Shown: piece after piece, positions 12,427 through 12,859 of the stretch | Layout: every line of letters begins with the position of its first letter | Position numbering within the stretch: position 1 is the stretch's first letter | Assembly: GCA_026400695.1 (NCBI GenBank) | Contig: JAPLON010000024.1 | Location: 1 to 12,859 of the forward strand | From: Pseudomonadota bacterium | GTDB lineage: Bacteria; Pseudomonadota; Alphaproteobacteria; Paracaedibacterales; CAITNM01 | Direction of reading: 5' to 3' | DNA: 12,859 nucleotides | Notes under the pieces: model-generated | Told to the model about the DNA's origin: nothing | Seen by the model: the letters and a program-made list of their open reading frames with translations, nothing else | The model's database searches: none | Program-made: the position numbers and the translations under genes

Positions 12427-12859
12427 ATTAGATAACTCCTCTGGAAAAAGGTAGAAACTTTTTTTGATTAGTTCTGTTCCTGAAATTGCGTAAAAGGGAC
12501 GCGTCTGGGTTTTTACGTGGTTCTTATCTTTCACCAGTTTTAGATGCACCGATTACCTTTTTAGCGATGATAAAGGAAGACTCGTTGTCTGGGTTGAGTA
12601 CTGAGTTCCAATACTTTGTAATCGATAGAATCCGCTGCTTTTATAGCTTACTTTTGTGTAATTGTTTAACATCTGTAATTGTCGTCAAAGATGGTTTACA
12701 TTTTAAATTGTAATTTAAAACAACCAATAAATGATTAATGTCATTAAAAAATGGGATAAAAGTAATTCCATTTGGTTGCAGGAATCCGGACATTATTTTT
12801 ACAAATGTCCGGTATTTTAAGATAGAAATATTAAACTAGAAATTATAATTTTCTTAATA
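12427..12859. other. Region without a supported gene
   Basis: About 430 bases. There is an open plus-strand stretch at about 12465-12713 beginning only at a TTG (12486), and short antisense stretches of similar quality on the minus strand, for instance one holding ALNPDNESSF-like text (VLNPDNESSFIIAKK) near 12550-12590. None has a good start, ribosome binding site or recognisable domain, so I do not call a gene; a gene remnant is possible. The region also contains TTTTAAATT-GT-AATTTAAAA (12701-12720), a 9-base-arm palindrome, and TTAATG-T-CATTAA (12735-12747). Confidence 0.4.
12786..12818 (+). terminator. Hairpin terminator near the window end
   Basis: CCGGACATT (12786-12794) pairs perfectly with AATGTCCGG (12804-12812) over a 9-base loop, followed by TATTTT. 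No gene upstream on the plus strand can be named, so what it terminates is unclear. Confidence 0.6.

Noticed and set aside
12486..12713. 75-codon plus-strand open frame at the right end
   Set aside because: Begins at TTG without a ribosome binding site, no recognisable domain, and the opposite strand looks equally gene-like.
1..12859. CRISPR array, tRNA, rRNA, transposase or prophage genes
   Set aside because: I looked for spaced repeats, tRNA-like sequences, rRNA segments and transposase motifs and saw none that could be supported.

Overview
This looks like a chromosomal stretch from a low-GC alphaproteobacterium that probably lives inside or closely with a host cell. The housekeeping core is lepB-rnc-(clpX)-lon. 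lepB-rnc and clpX-lon are adjacencies common in Alphaproteobacteria. On both sides sit genes for exported proteins carrying deaminase-like, glycosyltransferase-like and LicD-like enzyme domains, which is how a host-associated bacterium of the Rickettsiales/Holosporales kind would look. The taxonomic placement is inference; no rRNA is present.

Left part (1-2230). Two minus-strand genes for exported proteins start at 112 (runs off the window) and 1636. Their promoters and first codons are clearly duplicates of each other. Right behind the first promoter, on the plus strand, lies an orphan 33-residue cysteine-rich tail of a class II (B12-dependent) ribonucleotide reductase, closed by a hairpin that also serves the converging gene. 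The second exported protein carries HxE and PC-x6-C motifs of a zinc-dependent deaminase fold near its C-terminus. A small exported coiled-coil protein follows on the plus strand.

Middle part (2319-7572). Signal peptidase I (lepB) overlaps RNase III (rnc) by 4 bases. clpX follows, preceded by a heat-shock-like promoter, and overlaps lon by one base (TAATG). clpX is broken: about 66-75 bases encoding the loop that docks ClpX onto ClpP are missing and the reading frame shifts there. lon is intact. No clpP lies beside clpX, although that is its usual place.

Right part (7664-12366). Four plus-strand genes, all with signal peptides: a proline-rich protein with an acidic stretch and a cysteine-rich aromatic tail; a DxD glycosyltransferase-like protein interrupted by a frameshift at a 12-bp direct repeat of period 17; and two LicD-like nucleotidyltransferase-fold proteins. 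The glycosyltransferase and the first LicD share an N-terminal module beginning SLVDEILG although their enzymatic domains are unrelated. The first and last genes share a promoter-like element at the same distance from their start codons. Together they look like a set of exported sugar- or phosphocholine-transferring effectors built by shuffling. The final 430 bases hold terminator-like hairpins and no gene I can support.
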